From Calditrichota bacterium (lineage in GTDB: Bacteria; Electryoneota; AABM5-125-24; Hatepunaeales; Hatepunaeaceae): a stretch of 58,352 nt of DNA. Position numbers and translations under genes: made by a program. This document shows, one piece after another, positions 43,763-53,340 of the stretch; the first letter of the stretch is position 1; the number at the start of each line of letters is the position of its first letter. A model generated the notes under the pieces. It saw only the letters and a list, made by a program, of their open reading frames with translations, did no database searches and was not told the origin of the DNA. The stretch covers positions 1 through 58,352 of the forward strand of contig JABGPL010000020.1 in the NCBI GenBank assembly GCA_018644935.1, written 5' to 3'.

Positions 43763-44662
43763 ATGAGGATAGGCGCGAGAGGCAGCGATTTAGCCCAATT
43801 TCAGGCGAGATGGGTCCAGGATAGACTTCAATTGGCGGGGCTTGAGTCGACGTTAATCGTCATTAAAACGCTCGGTGATAGAGTTCAAGACAAACCTCTA
43901 CATGAACTTGGTGCGCAGGGCGTGTTTACTCGAGAAATCGAAAATGAATTGATTGAAAGAAAAATTGATATTGCAGTTCATTCTTTTAAAGATATGGCAA
44001 TTGTCCAACCGAAAAGCCTTGCGATTGCAGCAATAACCGGTCGTGAAGATCCGGCTGATGTGTTGGTAATAAAACCTAATTCATACTCGCAGTATAGTGA
44101 TCATCTTATGGTTAAGCAGGATGCGGTTGTTGGGACAAGTGCCGTTCGTCGAAAAGAACAGTTATTAGCTCTCAGACCCGACTTGAGAATAATTGATTTG
44201 CGGGGAAACGTACCGACCAGGATTCAAAAGCTTCGTGATGGAAATTATGATGCCATTATGCTCGCATCCGCCGGAATAAACAGGCTACAATTGGATCTGA
44301 GTGGTTTGAGTGTTCAAAGGCTTGACCCACTAATGTTTATTCCAAGTCCGGGGCAGGGATCCCTCGCCATTGAGATGAGAATCGATCATCCTCAGTTTGA
44401 ATTTGTGCATAATGTCTTAAATGATGATAATGCCGCAACCGCTACCAAATTAGAGCGTGAGATTCTGGCAAAACTCGGGGGAGGTTGCAGTTTGCCTCTG
44501 GGTGCCTATGCGAGAAGCTCTGGTAAGAAATGGCAAATCAGGGCGTTTTTTGGTGGGGCAGTATCTGGCTCAAAATGGGCGGAAGTTGAGGGAGAATTTC
44601 CCTCAATGTTGCCTGGAAGATTGTTTGGAAAACTTGGCATTAATTCGGAAAGTGTTAGGTAA
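43763..44662 (+). CDS. hemC: Porphobilinogen deaminase (hydroxymethylbilane synthase)
   Basis: This 299-residue enzyme joins four porphobilinogens into hydroxymethylbilane. Family motifs are MRIGARGSDLAQFQA, GTSAVRRKEQL, DLRGNVPTRIQKL and the dipyrromethane-cofactor Cys in GGGCSLPLGAYA near residue 240. ATG 43763, 5 nt after GGAG, is preferred to GTG 43757, which lies within that Shine-Dalgarno. It is the first gene of a ten-gene heme operon and overlaps hemD by one base. Confidence 0.95.
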   Translation: MRIGARGSDLAQFQARWVQDRLQLAGLESTLIVIKTLGDRVQDKPLHELGAQGVFTREIENELIERKIDIAVHSFKDMAIVQPKSLAIAAITGREDPADVLVIKPNSYSQYSDHLMVKQDAVVGTSAVRRKEQLLALRPDLRIIDLRGNVPTRIQKLRDGNYDAIMLASAGINRLQLDLSGLSVQRLDPLMFIPSPGQGSLAIEMRIDHPQFEFVHNVLNDDNAATATKLEREILAKLGGGCSLPLGAYARSSGKKWQIRAFFGGAVSGSKWAEVEGEFPSMLPGRLFGKLGINSESVR

Positions 44663-45459
44663 TGCCGATTGATGTGTTGTTAACTCGCAATAATGATCGT
44701 GTTGCGGATTTGGTCAATAAATTGGGTAATTTGGGAATTTCTTCAGCAGCAATTCCATTGACTGAATCCGTACCGATTATGCATTTCGAGTCTTTGGTGA
44801 ACCCGTCGAAATACAGGGTAGTTGCCTTTTCCAGTGTCATTGCCGTTAATATTGTTGCAGATACATGCAAAGAGAACGGATTCGAATTTAGTGAAGGCTG
44901 TATTTTTGCATCTGTTGGTTCAGCCACAGCAGAGGCAGTTAGAACGAGGTTCAGTAGGGAGGTAATATGTCCCAAAACACCAGACGGCGTATCGCTGGCA
45001 CATTTGGTTTATGAGACAATTGGGGATCAAGAAGCCGGAGGAGTTATCTGGTTGGGTGCTGAATCACCGTCAGGTGGTTTTTTTGAGACATCAGAAACTC
45101 TCGGATTGAATGTCAAGAAAATTCCTATCTATCGGACAGTCGATAGAAAAGCAGATCTTCTCAATCGAGAACTTAATAAAGTTCACCCATGGAAAGCCGT
45201 ATTTTTCGCAGCACCAAGTCAGGTTCGGGCTTATGTGAGGCTGGTTGATTTCGAGTGTTGGGAAAATGCTGTTGCAATTGGAAAAACTACAGGTGCCGAG
45301 CTATCTAGGCTCGGTTTTTTTAATTATGTAATCAGCAAATCACCTAAAGCTGGGGATGTTGCAGATGCAATTGTAAAAATGTTAGAAAATATGTGTAATT
45401 CACCACAATCCGTCTTGAGTTCTGAGCGGATTATGGACAAAGGAGAGTTGAACCGTTGA
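44662..45459 (+). CDS. hemD: Uroporphyrinogen-III synthase
   Basis: This 265-residue protein closes and inverts hydroxymethylbilane to uroporphyrinogen III. HemD sequences are poorly conserved; support comes from TRN(N)DRVADLVNKLG at the N-terminus, AFSSVIAVNI, ASVGSATAEAVR, FFAAPSQVRAYV and AIGKTTGAEL, which are the usual conserved positions. It is located exactly between hemC and hemE. The start overlaps the hemC stop (TAATG). Confidence 0.9.
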   Translation: MPIDVLLTRNNDRVADLVNKLGNLGISSAAIPLTESVPIMHFESLVNPSKYRVVAFSSVIAVNIVADTCKENGFEFSEGCIFASVGSATAEAVRTRFSREVICPKTPDGVSLAHLVYETIGDQEAGGVIWLGAESPSGGFFETSETLGLNVKKIPIYRTVDRKADLLNRELNKVHPWKAVFFAAPSQVRAYVRLVDFECWENAVAIGKTTGAELSRLGFFNYVISKSPKAGDVADAIVKMLENMCNSPQSVLSSERIMDKGELNR

Positions 45460-46490
45460 AAAAAGATGAAATGTTATACCTGAGAGCCGCACGAGGAGAA
45501 AAGTTTGAGAAACCACCTGTTTGGTTAATGCGGCAAGCAGGTAGATACTTGCCGGAATATAATTTGATTCGCAAGAAGTTCAGTTTCCTCGATGTATGCA
45601 ATAACCCTGAATTAGCGTGTGAAGTTACAATGCAGCCTATCAGACGTTTTCATTTTGATGCATCGATTATGTTCAGTGACATTCTCGTACCACTCGTCCC
45701 AATGGGCGCGGAACTGAGTTTTGGAAAAGGGCATGGTCCAGTTATTTCCAACACGATCAGATCAAAGTCTGATGTTGATAAAATAAAGAAAATCGAACCG
45801 CGGGAAAGCCTGAAACATGTTTTAGAATCCGTGAAAATGATGAGGGCAGAACTGCCCGGTGATGTTGCTCTTATTGGATTTGCAGGTGCACCATTTACCC
45901 TTTCAAGCTATTGGGTAGAAGGTGGCAAACCTGATCCCTTTGCGAACTTGAAAGGGATGATGTACCATCAACCTGAGACATTCATTAATCTGCTCGAAAA
46001 GCTTGGTGAAATGGTTGTGGATTATCTTTCCGCACTTGTTGAGGCTGGTGCAGATGCTATTCAGTTGTTTGATACATGGGCAGGGATAATGCCTGTTCAT
46101 GAGTATCGCAAGTTCAACCTACCCGTCTTGAAATCTATATTTAGTGGGTTGAAACACCTCGGAGTGCCAACCACCTATTATGCCAAAGGCAGTATGCATC
46201 TCTTGCCGGAGATGAAGAATACAGGGGCAGATGTGATCGGTCTCGATTGGAGATCACCGCTTGACGAAGCAAGGGTAACTCTCGGTGCCGAAACAGTCTT
46301 GCAGGGAAATCTTGACCCAACTGTCTTACTTGGCAGTGAAGAAACAATTCGCCGGGAGACACGCAGGATTTTGAGTGAAGTAAATGGTAGTGGAGGGCAT
46401 ATATTCAACCTTGGTCACGGAATCCTGCCAATGACTCCAATCAGTTCGGTTGAAATATTACTCGATGAAATCCGTGGACATTCAGCATGA
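45456..46490 (+). CDS. hemE: Uroporphyrinogen decarboxylase
   Basis: This 344-residue enzyme decarboxylates uroporphyrinogen III to coproporphyrinogen III. Signatures include PPVWLMRQAGRYLPEY (substrate Arg residues), FSDILVP, IGFAGAPFTL, LFDTWAG and NLGHGILP. The start codon is TTG, forming TTGA with the hemD stop, with AGGAGAG upstream. The short overlap indicates coupled translation. Confidence 0.95.
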   Translation: MKKDEMLYLRAARGEKFEKPPVWLMRQAGRYLPEYNLIRKKFSFLDVCNNPELACEVTMQPIRRFHFDASIMFSDILVPLVPMGAELSFGKGHGPVISNTIRSKSDVDKIKKIEPRESLKHVLESVKMMRAELPGDVALIGFAGAPFTLSSYWVEGGKPDPFANLKGMMYHQPETFINLLEKLGEMVVDYLSALVEAGADAIQLFDTWAGIMPVHEYRKFNLPVLKSIFSGLKHLGVPTTYYAKGSMHLLPEMKNTGADVIGLDWRSPLDEARVTLGAETVLQGNLDPTVLLGSEETIRRETRRILSEVNGSGGHIFNLGHGILPMTPISSVEILLDEIRGHSA

Positions 46491-47884
46491 GTTTTTCCGA
46501 CATTGGTATTGAAAATGAAGACAAAATATTCGAGTTGGTCGAGATATTAGATGTGCGTGGTCCGCGATATACTTCTTACCCCACCGCTCCAGTCTGGAAT
46601 AATGATTTTTCCGAAGAACCGTTCATTGATGGACTGGCAAAGATTCATCAATCACAAAAACCTGTTGCCCTGTATATTCATCTTCCGTATTGTCACAAAC
46701 GTTGCCTTTATTGTGGTTGCAATTCAATTGTTTCGAACAAATTGGACAGGTTAAAGAGATACAATGCAGCCTTAATCAAAGATATCAACCGGATTTCTGA
46801 TGTAGTTGAAGGAGAAGTAAAACACTCCTGGCTTCATCTTGGTGGTGGAACCCCCACTCATCAGGAACCGAAAGATTTGGAAGAAGTCATTGACACTATT
46901 CTTAATATGTTCCCTGGGATAGACGATGCTGAGCGGTCAATTGAAGTTGATCCCCGAATCACCACAGAAGAACATATCAAACTCTTACAGGAACGGGGAT
47001 TCAAGCGGATTTCTATTGGAATTCAAGACTTCGATGAGAACGTACAGAAGGCTGTAAAGAGGGAGTTTTCTTTTGAGGATATGAGTAATTTCGTCGATCT
47101 TTGCCGCGCACATGGCTTTTCGAGTGTAAATATTGACCTGATTTATGGGCTTCCCCTTCAGACCCGCGATACCTGGATAACTACACTAAAAAAAGTCCAT
47201 CAACTTGAACCGGACAGATTAGCATGTTTTGGCTATGCGCATCTTCCAGAAAAAATCAAACACCAGCGTGCCATAAATATTGACGAATTGCCGTCACCGC
47301 GTTTGAGACTTGGAATGTTGCTCGATGCTCAGAGATTTTTCGTGGATAATGGCTATCAATCGATAGGCATTGATCACTTTGCGGTGCGGGATGATAAATT
47401 GGCTATAGCACAAAATGCTGGTAGCTTATGGCGCAATTTTATGGGATACACGGATATACATAGTCTGAATATGATCAGCTTCGGTGCATCAGCCATCAGC
47501 GAATTTGACGATATGTTCGCTCAGAATATAACAAACCCAAATGAATACGTAAACAGGATTGAAAACGGAGAACCAACTGTTGTTCGTGGGTATATTCTGG
47601 ATGAAGATGATCGAATTCGTAAACAGATTATAAATGATCTGATGTGTAACCTGGTGATTAAACTACCTGAAAACATCGGAAAGTCCAGCGAGTATACTCA
47701 AGCTGCCTTGAAACTCGCAATTGATGATATAAAAGCATATGAATCAATTGGTCTGTTGAAAGCTGATTCTAAATTCAGCTTTAGAGTCACAGAATTAGGA
47801 AAATTGTTCCTCAGAAATATCGCGATGCACTTCGATCGCTACCTGCCAAATCAGCAGGATGTAAAGTTCTCAAGGACGGTTTAG
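46487..47884 (+). CDS. hemN: Oxygen-independent coproporphyrinogen III oxidase
   Basis: This 465-residue radical-SAM enzyme converts coproporphyrinogen III to protoporphyrinogen IX without oxygen. The cluster motif is Cys69-x3-Cys73-x2-Cys76-x-Cys78 (YCHKRCLYCGC), preceded by YTSYPTAP, which is typical of true HemN rather than HemW. LHLGGGTPT, SIGIQDFDENVQKAV and DLIYGLPLQT follow. The HemN_C-like domain occupies the last 110 residues. It overlaps hemE in ATGA. Confidence 0.95.
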   Translation: MSFSDIGIENEDKIFELVEILDVRGPRYTSYPTAPVWNNDFSEEPFIDGLAKIHQSQKPVALYIHLPYCHKRCLYCGCNSIVSNKLDRLKRYNAALIKDINRISDVVEGEVKHSWLHLGGGTPTHQEPKDLEEVIDTILNMFPGIDDAERSIEVDPRITTEEHIKLLQERGFKRISIGIQDFDENVQKAVKREFSFEDMSNFVDLCRAHGFSSVNIDLIYGLPLQTRDTWITTLKKVHQLEPDRLACFGYAHLPEKIKHQRAINIDELPSPRLRLGMLLDAQRFFVDNGYQSIGIDHFAVRDDKLAIAQNAGSLWRNFMGYTDIHSLNMISFGASAISEFDDMFAQNITNPNEYVNRIENGEPTVVRGYILDEDDRIRKQIINDLMCNLVIKLPENIGKSSEYTQAALKLAIDDIKAYESIGLLKADSKFSFRVTELGKLFLRNIAMHFDRYLPNQQDVKFSRTV

Positions 47885-47896
47885 GACTACCCAGAC

Positions 47897-48844
47897 ATGA
47901 ATAGAGCTTTATTAATTGTAAACATGGGAGGACCGGAAAATGTTAGGGATGTGCCAGATTACCTCCGTTCTATTTTTCTTGACCCAAGGATTATCAACCT
48001 GCCCTCAATCCTCAGGATTCCACTTGCACACCTGATAACCGGGTTACGTTCAAAAAAGGTGATTGAACGTTATAAACTCATTGGTGGAGCATCTCCACTG
48101 AAATGGCGAACCTCTGCGCTTGCACTCAGCATTTTGAGCATCCTCCGCGACGAAAATCACAAATACGAGACCGTTTCTTTTGCTTTCCGGTACACCGCTC
48201 CGACGATCAGGGAAAAAATGGAAGCTTTGAAAAGTGTAGGCATTGACAGCATCACACTTTTCCCTTTGTTTCCACATTACACAGGTTCTATGACCGGATC
48301 AATTCAGGCAGAAGCCGAGACCGCAGCATCTGATCTGGATTTGGAACTTAGAACAATTCCCAGGTGGGGGATGCATCCATCTGTGATTCAGATCCAACAG
48401 GAATATTTGAAGGCTGCAATTGCTGAAACAGGAAACTCCGCAAGGGTGATTTTCGTTGCCCACGGTATCCCCATGTCACAGGTGAATAGAGGTGAGGATT
48501 ACCCGAGGCAGGTAGAGGCAACAGTCGCCGCAATTTCAGAAGTGCTAAATAAGGATATTTATCGGGTGCTAACTTATCAAAGCAAGGTTGGACCTGTAAA
48601 ATGGACAACACCCTACCTGGAAGATCAATTAGACAGAATATGCCAATCCAAAGATCCGATTGTAATAATGCCATTGAGTTTTGTCTCCGACTGCCTTGAG
48701 ACTCTTTTTGATCTGGATATTGTTGCTGCAGCGAAGATCAGGAATACAGGGATAGAGAAATTTGTGCGGGTTCCTGTCTTTAACGATGACACTGAGTTTG
48801 CTGAAGCACTGGCAAGTGTTGCATGTGAGTGGACAATTGACTGA
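47897..48844 (+). CDS. hemH: Ferrochelatase
   Basis: This 315-residue enzyme inserts ferrous iron into protoporphyrin IX. Conserved elements are LIVNMGGPE, LFPLFPHYTGSMTGS, the catalytic His189 in FVAHGIPMS, and SFVSDCLETLFDLD (261-274) with catalytic Glu268. The latter usually has His where Cys266 stands. No [2Fe-2S] C-terminal extension is present. It starts 12 nt after hemN. Confidence 0.95.
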   Translation: MNRALLIVNMGGPENVRDVPDYLRSIFLDPRIINLPSILRIPLAHLITGLRSKKVIERYKLIGGASPLKWRTSALALSILSILRDENHKYETVSFAFRYTAPTIREKMEALKSVGIDSITLFPLFPHYTGSMTGSIQAEAETAASDLDLELRTIPRWGMHPSVIQIQQEYLKAAIAETGNSARVIFVAHGIPMSQVNRGEDYPRQVEATVAAISEVLNKDIYRVLTYQSKVGPVKWTTPYLEDQLDRICQSKDPIVIMPLSFVSDCLETLFDLDIVAAAKIRNTGIEKFVRVPVFNDDTEFAEALASVACEWTID

Positions 48845-50249
48845 TAATAATCAAAAACGGATAGTAATAATTGGAGCCGGAATCGCAGGATTATCAACTG
48901 CATTTCTGTTGAGGGATTTTGGTCGAAAAAATGGTTTTCAATTCGATCTTAAAATTCTCGAATCCGCTCAACGTCATGGTGGAGCGACCAGAACGGATAT
49001 ATCGGAAGGTTATTTATGCGAGTGGGGACCGAACGGTTTCCTCGATAATGAACCGACAACTTTTGACCTGGTGAAGAAGCTTGAGTTGGATTCCGAGCTT
49101 GTAAAGGCAAATGAAAACTCAAACAAGCGTTACATTTTCCACGGTGGAGCTCTGAGAAAGCTACCAATAGCACCTCCTGCATTTCTTGTTTCAGATATCC
49201 TTCCATTGCCATCGAGACTGAGAGTATTGATGGAATTCTTCATAGCGAAAAAAACTAAAAACTCGGATGAGACTGTAGATTCATTTGCTCGGCGACGGCT
49301 TGGAGATGGATTTGCAAAATACCTGCTTGATCCGATGGTGTCCGGGATATTTGCTGGCAACACAAAAGAACTGTCACTGAAGTCTGTGTTCCCCAAAATG
49401 GTAGAGATGGAGCGGGAACACGGAGGATTGTTCAAAGCGATGATCGCTAAAAAAGCGGCTGCAAAAAAATACAATACTACCTCTGGAGGTCCTTCAGGTC
49501 CTAATGCGATATTACATACATTCAAAACTGGTATGGGTCATTTGACAGATACTCTTGCAGATTCACTCTCGGGTTCAATAAAATTGAACCAACCCGTTAC
49601 ATCTGTTAATCGAGAAAATGGAAAATTCAGAGTATTCGTCGAAAAAAGAAGTTTTGAAGCAGATTTTGTGATTTTGGCTTGCCCATCTTTTGCTGCAGCT
49701 GATATGATAAAGGATATATCAAATCCCGTTTCAGATGCAATTAGAGGCATCTATCATGCACCTGTGGATGTCGTTTGTCATGGTCATCACTCCTCTGGCA
49801 GTGAGTTTGATCCCAATGGTTTTGGGGTATTAATTCCCCGATCTGAAGGGATCAGGTCCCTTGGAACATTGTGGAGCAACTCGATATTTCCCGGGCAGGC
49901 TCCCAATGGTGATTTTTTACTCAGAACAATAATCGGCGGAGCACATGATCCCCAAATTGTTGAATTGAATGAAGACCTTCTCCATCGAACTGCTGCACAA
50001 GATCATAAATTAGTTATGGGTATCCAATCCGAGGCTATTTTTAAACAAGTTTTCAGGCATAAAAAAGGTATAGCACAATATAATATTGGTCATTCTATTA
50101 AGGTTGCTGCGAGTGAGCAACTTGAAAAGGACTTACCCGGTTTGTATTTCACTGGAGCATCCTACCGCGGAGTTTCTGTCAACGGGTGTATCAAAGATGC
50201 ATTCAGAATTGCCAATGATTTCAAAAAACTTGTTGGGAAATGTCAGTGA
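48837..50249 (+). CDS. hemG: Protoporphyrinogen oxidase, HemY-type flavoprotein
   Basis: This enzyme of about 470 residues (HemY class, also called HemG/PgoX) oxidises protoporphyrinogen IX with FAD and oxygen. The Rossmann motif is IVIIGAGIAGLSTAFLL, followed by HGGATRTD, CEWGPNGFLDNEP and, near the C-terminus, LYFTGASYRGVSVNGCI. The reading frame extends far into hemH, so the start must lie near its end. TTG 48837 gives a normal-length N-terminus; GTG 48825 is the alternative. Either overlaps hemH. An oxygen-dependent step next to oxygen-independent HemN is noteworthy. Confidence 0.9.
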   Translation: MTDNNQKRIVIIGAGIAGLSTAFLLRDFGRKNGFQFDLKILESAQRHGGATRTDISEGYLCEWGPNGFLDNEPTTFDLVKKLELDSELVKANENSNKRYIFHGGALRKLPIAPPAFLVSDILPLPSRLRVLMEFFIAKKTKNSDETVDSFARRRLGDGFAKYLLDPMVSGIFAGNTKELSLKSVFPKMVEMEREHGGLFKAMIAKKAAAKKYNTTSGGPSGPNAILHTFKTGMGHLTDTLADSLSGSIKLNQPVTSVNRENGKFRVFVEKRSFEADFVILACPSFAAADMIKDISNPVSDAIRGIYHAPVDVVCHGHHSSGSEFDPNGFGVLIPRSEGIRSLGTLWSNSIFPGQAPNGDFLLRTIIGGAHDPQIVELNEDLLHRTAAQDHKLVMGIQSEAIFKQVFRHKKGIAQYNIGHSIKVAASEQLEKDLPGLYFTGASYRGVSVNGCIKDAFRIANDFKKLVGKCQ

Positions 50250-51070
50250 ATTCAATAATGTTCTCAATAGCACCTCTAATGCACCTTATCCTGTTCAGTT
50301 GTCTTTTGGGTCTCTGGGTGGTTCTGATCTATCGGCCGAATCGTTCGCTTGAAGAGATTGGGACACGGGCTGGGACATATCTCGCATTAATCTATTTGGC
50401 CTGGATAATAGGCCTGGTGTTCTGGCAAAAGCGAATCCCGGTTCTTAATTTCAGTCAGATGCTTATCTTACTGGGTGCCTTGATCTGGTGGGGACAAAAT
50501 TTCGTACAGCGCCGAGTAAGACAGAGGATGTTGGTGATTTTTCCACTGGCTGCTGTTATTGTGCTCTTGACATCAAGCTTAATCATCGGAGTTCATCCAG
50601 GCGAGGTGCAGAGTGTTCTGAAGAGTAACTCAGCTGCATTTCACATCAGTTTATCTCTTGCAGGAATTGCTTTCCTTCTCGGCAGTGGAGTTTTTGGGAC
50701 AGGGCAGTTGCTATTACACCGTCAAATAAAGAGTCGAAATTTTGGACGTCTCTTTCAATTTCTGCCTCCTTTGGGAGACTTGAATAGATTACGTCAAATA
50801 GCACTTTTATCTGGCTGGTGGTTATTCACAATAAGCATGATTTCCGCGTTTTTATGGATGTACATTGAAGCCTCCGCAGAAGGTCCAGTGGTTTCACATC
50901 TTCACCCGATGCTAACTTTATGGGTTGTAATTAGCCTCTCTGCAGCAGCAAGTAGATTCAATTGGCTTTCACAAAGACGACTCGCTTTCTCATCCGCAGT
51001 ACTGGCACTACTGGTTTTTGTTCTCCTGTTGGTATCAGTTATTGAGATCTACAGTCGAGGTGTTGCATGA
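50240..51070 (+). CDS. hemX: HemX/CcsA-like integral membrane protein
   Basis: This 276-residue protein has about eight membrane spans and belongs by pattern to the cytochrome c assembly (CcsA/CcmC/HemX) family, with the conserved His-containing loops AAFHISLSLAGIAFLLGSGVFGTGQL and SHLHPMLTLWVV. HemX is thought to affect GluTR level or to handle heme at the membrane. The location directly before hemA matches the hemX-hemA order found in Gram-positive bacteria. It overlaps hemG by 10 nt and hemA by 4 nt. Confidence 0.8.
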   Translation: MSVNSIMFSIAPLMHLILFSCLLGLWVVLIYRPNRSLEEIGTRAGTYLALIYLAWIIGLVFWQKRIPVLNFSQMLILLGALIWWGQNFVQRRVRQRMLVIFPLAAVIVLLTSSLIIGVHPGEVQSVLKSNSAAFHISLSLAGIAFLLGSGVFGTGQLLLHRQIKSRNFGRLFQFLPPLGDLNRLRQIALLSGWWLFTISMISAFLWMYIEASAEGPVVSHLHPMLTLWVVISLSAAASRFNWLSQRRLAFSSAVLALLVFVLLLVSVIEIYSRGVA

Positions 51071-52377
51071 GACTCGAGTTAATAGGCATTAACCATCAGA
51101 CATCAACCGTAGATATAAGAGATCGAGCTGCGATGGGGCAGGATGATATTCAAATCAACCTGAATAATCTTGTTGAAATGGAAAATATCGATGGGGCAGT
51201 GATACTGTCAACGTGTAACCGCACTGAATTATATGTTTCTCCACTGCAGCACCATTCGGAAAATGCATTTCGATCACTTTTTCAAAGTCTCACAAGACTA
51301 ACTCGACCGGAGGTAGATTCTGCATATATTTATAGGGATGAAAAAGCTGTCGGGCATTTGCTGAGAGTCTCCTCTGGTCTAAATTCGCAAATGATTGGTG
51401 AAATCCAGATTCTAAAACAAGTTAAAGATGCTTATCATCTTGCACTGAATAATCATTCAACGAATAGCATTTTAAACAGGATGTTTCTGAAGGCTATTGA
51501 ATGCGGAAAAAACGTACGCCATCGCACGAGAATATCCGAGGGTTCAGTATCTGTTGCAAGTGCAGCTATCGAACTTTCAAACCGGGTTTTTGGATCACTC
51601 GATAACTGTAATGTACTTCTCGTTGGTGCAGGTGAGACTGTTCGATTGGCTGCCAAATTTTTTGGAAATGCCGGTGTGGAATCATGGCGAGTGAGTAATA
51701 GGACTAAAACTAATGCTGCCTCCCTTTCAGATAATCTGGGTGGAAATGTTGTTGAATTTCCTCCAACCGAAATTGATGTTGGATGGGCGGATATTATTCT
51801 GAGTGCAACAAGTTGTTCAAGCCCTGTGGTACAAGAGAAAACTGTATTTAACTCTTCTGAAAGTAGCAACAAAATGCAACTCTTCCTTGATTTGGCTATT
51901 CCAAGAGACATGGAGCCGGGAATAAAAGACCTGCCCAATAATTTTCTTTATACCGTTGATGATTTCAAAGACCTGGTAGCAGCAAACATTGAATCCCGCC
52001 AAGGTGAGGCGATTCGTGCCGAAAAAATTGTTGATAAGCTGATTATCGATTTTAGCAAATGGTATCAGGAGAACAGGATTTCACCGACGATTCAACAATT
52101 ACAGAGTGTCCTTGAAACAATTCGGATTGAAGAGGTAAATAAAAATGTTGGCCGATTTCAGGTCGAAGACAGAGATCAGGTTGATAAATTCTCTAAATCA
52201 TTGATGCGGAAGGTAACAAGTTTGATTATTGGTAATTTAAAACGTGCAAGTCGCGAAAAGGATGATGTAAAACTTGCTAAAGCGTTAACTATCGCGTTAT
52301 CATCTGCTGATAACACTAATGTAAATGAAGTTCTGGAGCAATTGGACAATGAGTTTTCCCATAGATCGACCCCGTAG
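51067..52377 (+). CDS. hemA: Glutamyl-tRNA reductase
   Basis: This 436-residue enzyme reduces glutamyl-tRNA to glutamate-1-semialdehyde, the entry step of the C5 pathway. The catalytic Cys50 is in STCNRTE, preceded by [31 protein letters not shown], the NADPH-binding [17 protein letters not shown] and [10 protein letters not shown] follow, with a C-terminal dimerisation helix. Its presence shows that the organism makes 5-aminolevulinate from glutamate, not glycine. Confidence 0.95.
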   Translation: MRLELIGINHQTSTVDIRDRAAMGQDDIQINLNNLVEMENIDGAVILSTCNRTELYVSPLQHHSENAFRSLFQSLTRLTRPEVDSAYIYRDEKAVGHLLRVSSGLNSQMIGEIQILKQVKDAYHLALNNHSTNSILNRMFLKAIECGKNVRHRTRISEGSVSVASAAIELSNRVFGSLDNCNVLLVGAGETVRLAAKFFGNAGVESWRVSNRTKTNAASLSDNLGGNVVEFPPTEIDVGWADIILSATSCSSPVVQEKTVFNSSESSNKMQLFLDLAIPRDMEPGIKDLPNNFLYTVDDFKDLVAANIESRQGEAIRAEKIVDKLIIDFSKWYQENRISPTIQQLQSVLETIRIEEVNKNVGRFQVEDRDQVDKFSKSLMRKVTSLIIGNLKRASREKDDVKLAKALTIALSSADNTNVNEVLEQLDNEFSHRSTP

Positions 52378-53326
52378 ATTAAGACGTAGTGTAACACTAC
52401 GCAATATGGTTCGAGAAAACATTCTGACAGTAAATGATCTCGTACAACCCCTATTTGTTGTTCCAGGCAAAGGTATTAGAAAAGAAATTGGGAGCTTACC
52501 AGGACAATATCACTTATCCGTAGACGAAGCTGTTAAAGAAGCAAGACGAATTCACAATTTGGGAATACCTGCGATAATCCTTTTTGGAATTCCTACTTTT
52601 AAAGATCCCAAAGGCAATTCGGCATGGGACCCGGATGGAGGAGTTCAGTCAGCAACTCACGCAATAAAACAGGCATGTCCTGATCTGCTCGTAATGACTG
52701 ATGTTTGTATGTGTGAGTATACAGATCATGGACACTGTGGAGTCTTGAAAGGTGAAACTGTTGCAAACGATCTTACGTTGAAGCTTCTCGCAAAAACAGC
52801 AATCAGTCATGCAGTTGCCGGAGCAGATATAGTCGCTCCTTCTGATATGATGGATGGACGTGTCGGAGCTATAAGAGAAGCGCTTGACGAAGTTGGGTAC
52901 CACTTTGTTTCAATTCTATCCTATGCTGTCAAATATTCTTCAGCTTATTATGGTCCATTCAGAGAAGCTGCGGAATCAACACCTCAATTTGGAGATCGGA
53001 ACGGTTACCAGATGGATCCTGGCAATGTTCAGGAGGCTTTAAGAGAAGCTGAAATGGATCTGGATGAAGGTGCTGACATGATTATGGTAAAACCTGGAGT
53101 GCCGTATCTGGATGTATTAACGAAAGTAAAAGAGAAGTTTGGAAGAGTTACAGCTGTTTATCAAGTATCAGGAGAGTATGCTATGATCGAAGCTGCCGCA
53201 GAAAAAGGTTGGATCGATCGTAAACGGATAATCCTCGAAACATTATTATCATTTAAGCGAGCCGGAGCAGATTTTATACTGACTTATCATGCCACTGAAG
53301 TCGCTGAGTGGCTTAAGCAAAACTAA
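52349..53326 (+). CDS. hemB: Delta-aminolevulinic acid dehydratase (porphobilinogen synthase)
   Basis: This 325-residue enzyme condenses two aminolevulinates. The zinc-binding cysteines Cys120, Cys122 and Cys130 ([16 protein letters not shown]) indicate the zinc-dependent class. Schiff-base regions [35 protein letters not shown] and [12 protein letters not shown] are present. ATG 52349 is chosen from family length. It overlaps hemA by 29 nt; the frame extends slightly further upstream without similarity. Confidence 0.95.
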   Translation: MSFPIDRPRRLRRSVTLRNMVRENILTVNDLVQPLFVVPGKGIRKEIGSLPGQYHLSVDEAVKEARRIHNLGIPAIILFGIPTFKDPKGNSAWDPDGGVQSATHAIKQACPDLLVMTDVCMCEYTDHGHCGVLKGETVANDLTLKLLAKTAISHAVAGADIVAPSDMMDGRVGAIREALDEVGYHFVSILSYAVKYSSAYYGPFREAAESTPQFGDRNGYQMDPGNVQEALREAEMDLDEGADMIMVKPGVPYLDVLTKVKEKFGRVTAVYQVSGEYAMIEAAAEKGWIDRKRIILETLLSFKRAGADFILTYHATEVAEWLKQN

Positions 53327-53340
53327 ATTTAGAAAATAAC

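Noticed and set aside
48762-48836. Upstream start of the protoporphyrinogen oxidase inside hemH
   Set aside because: The extra 25 residues are an out-of-frame reading of hemH and would push the FAD motif away from the N-terminus.
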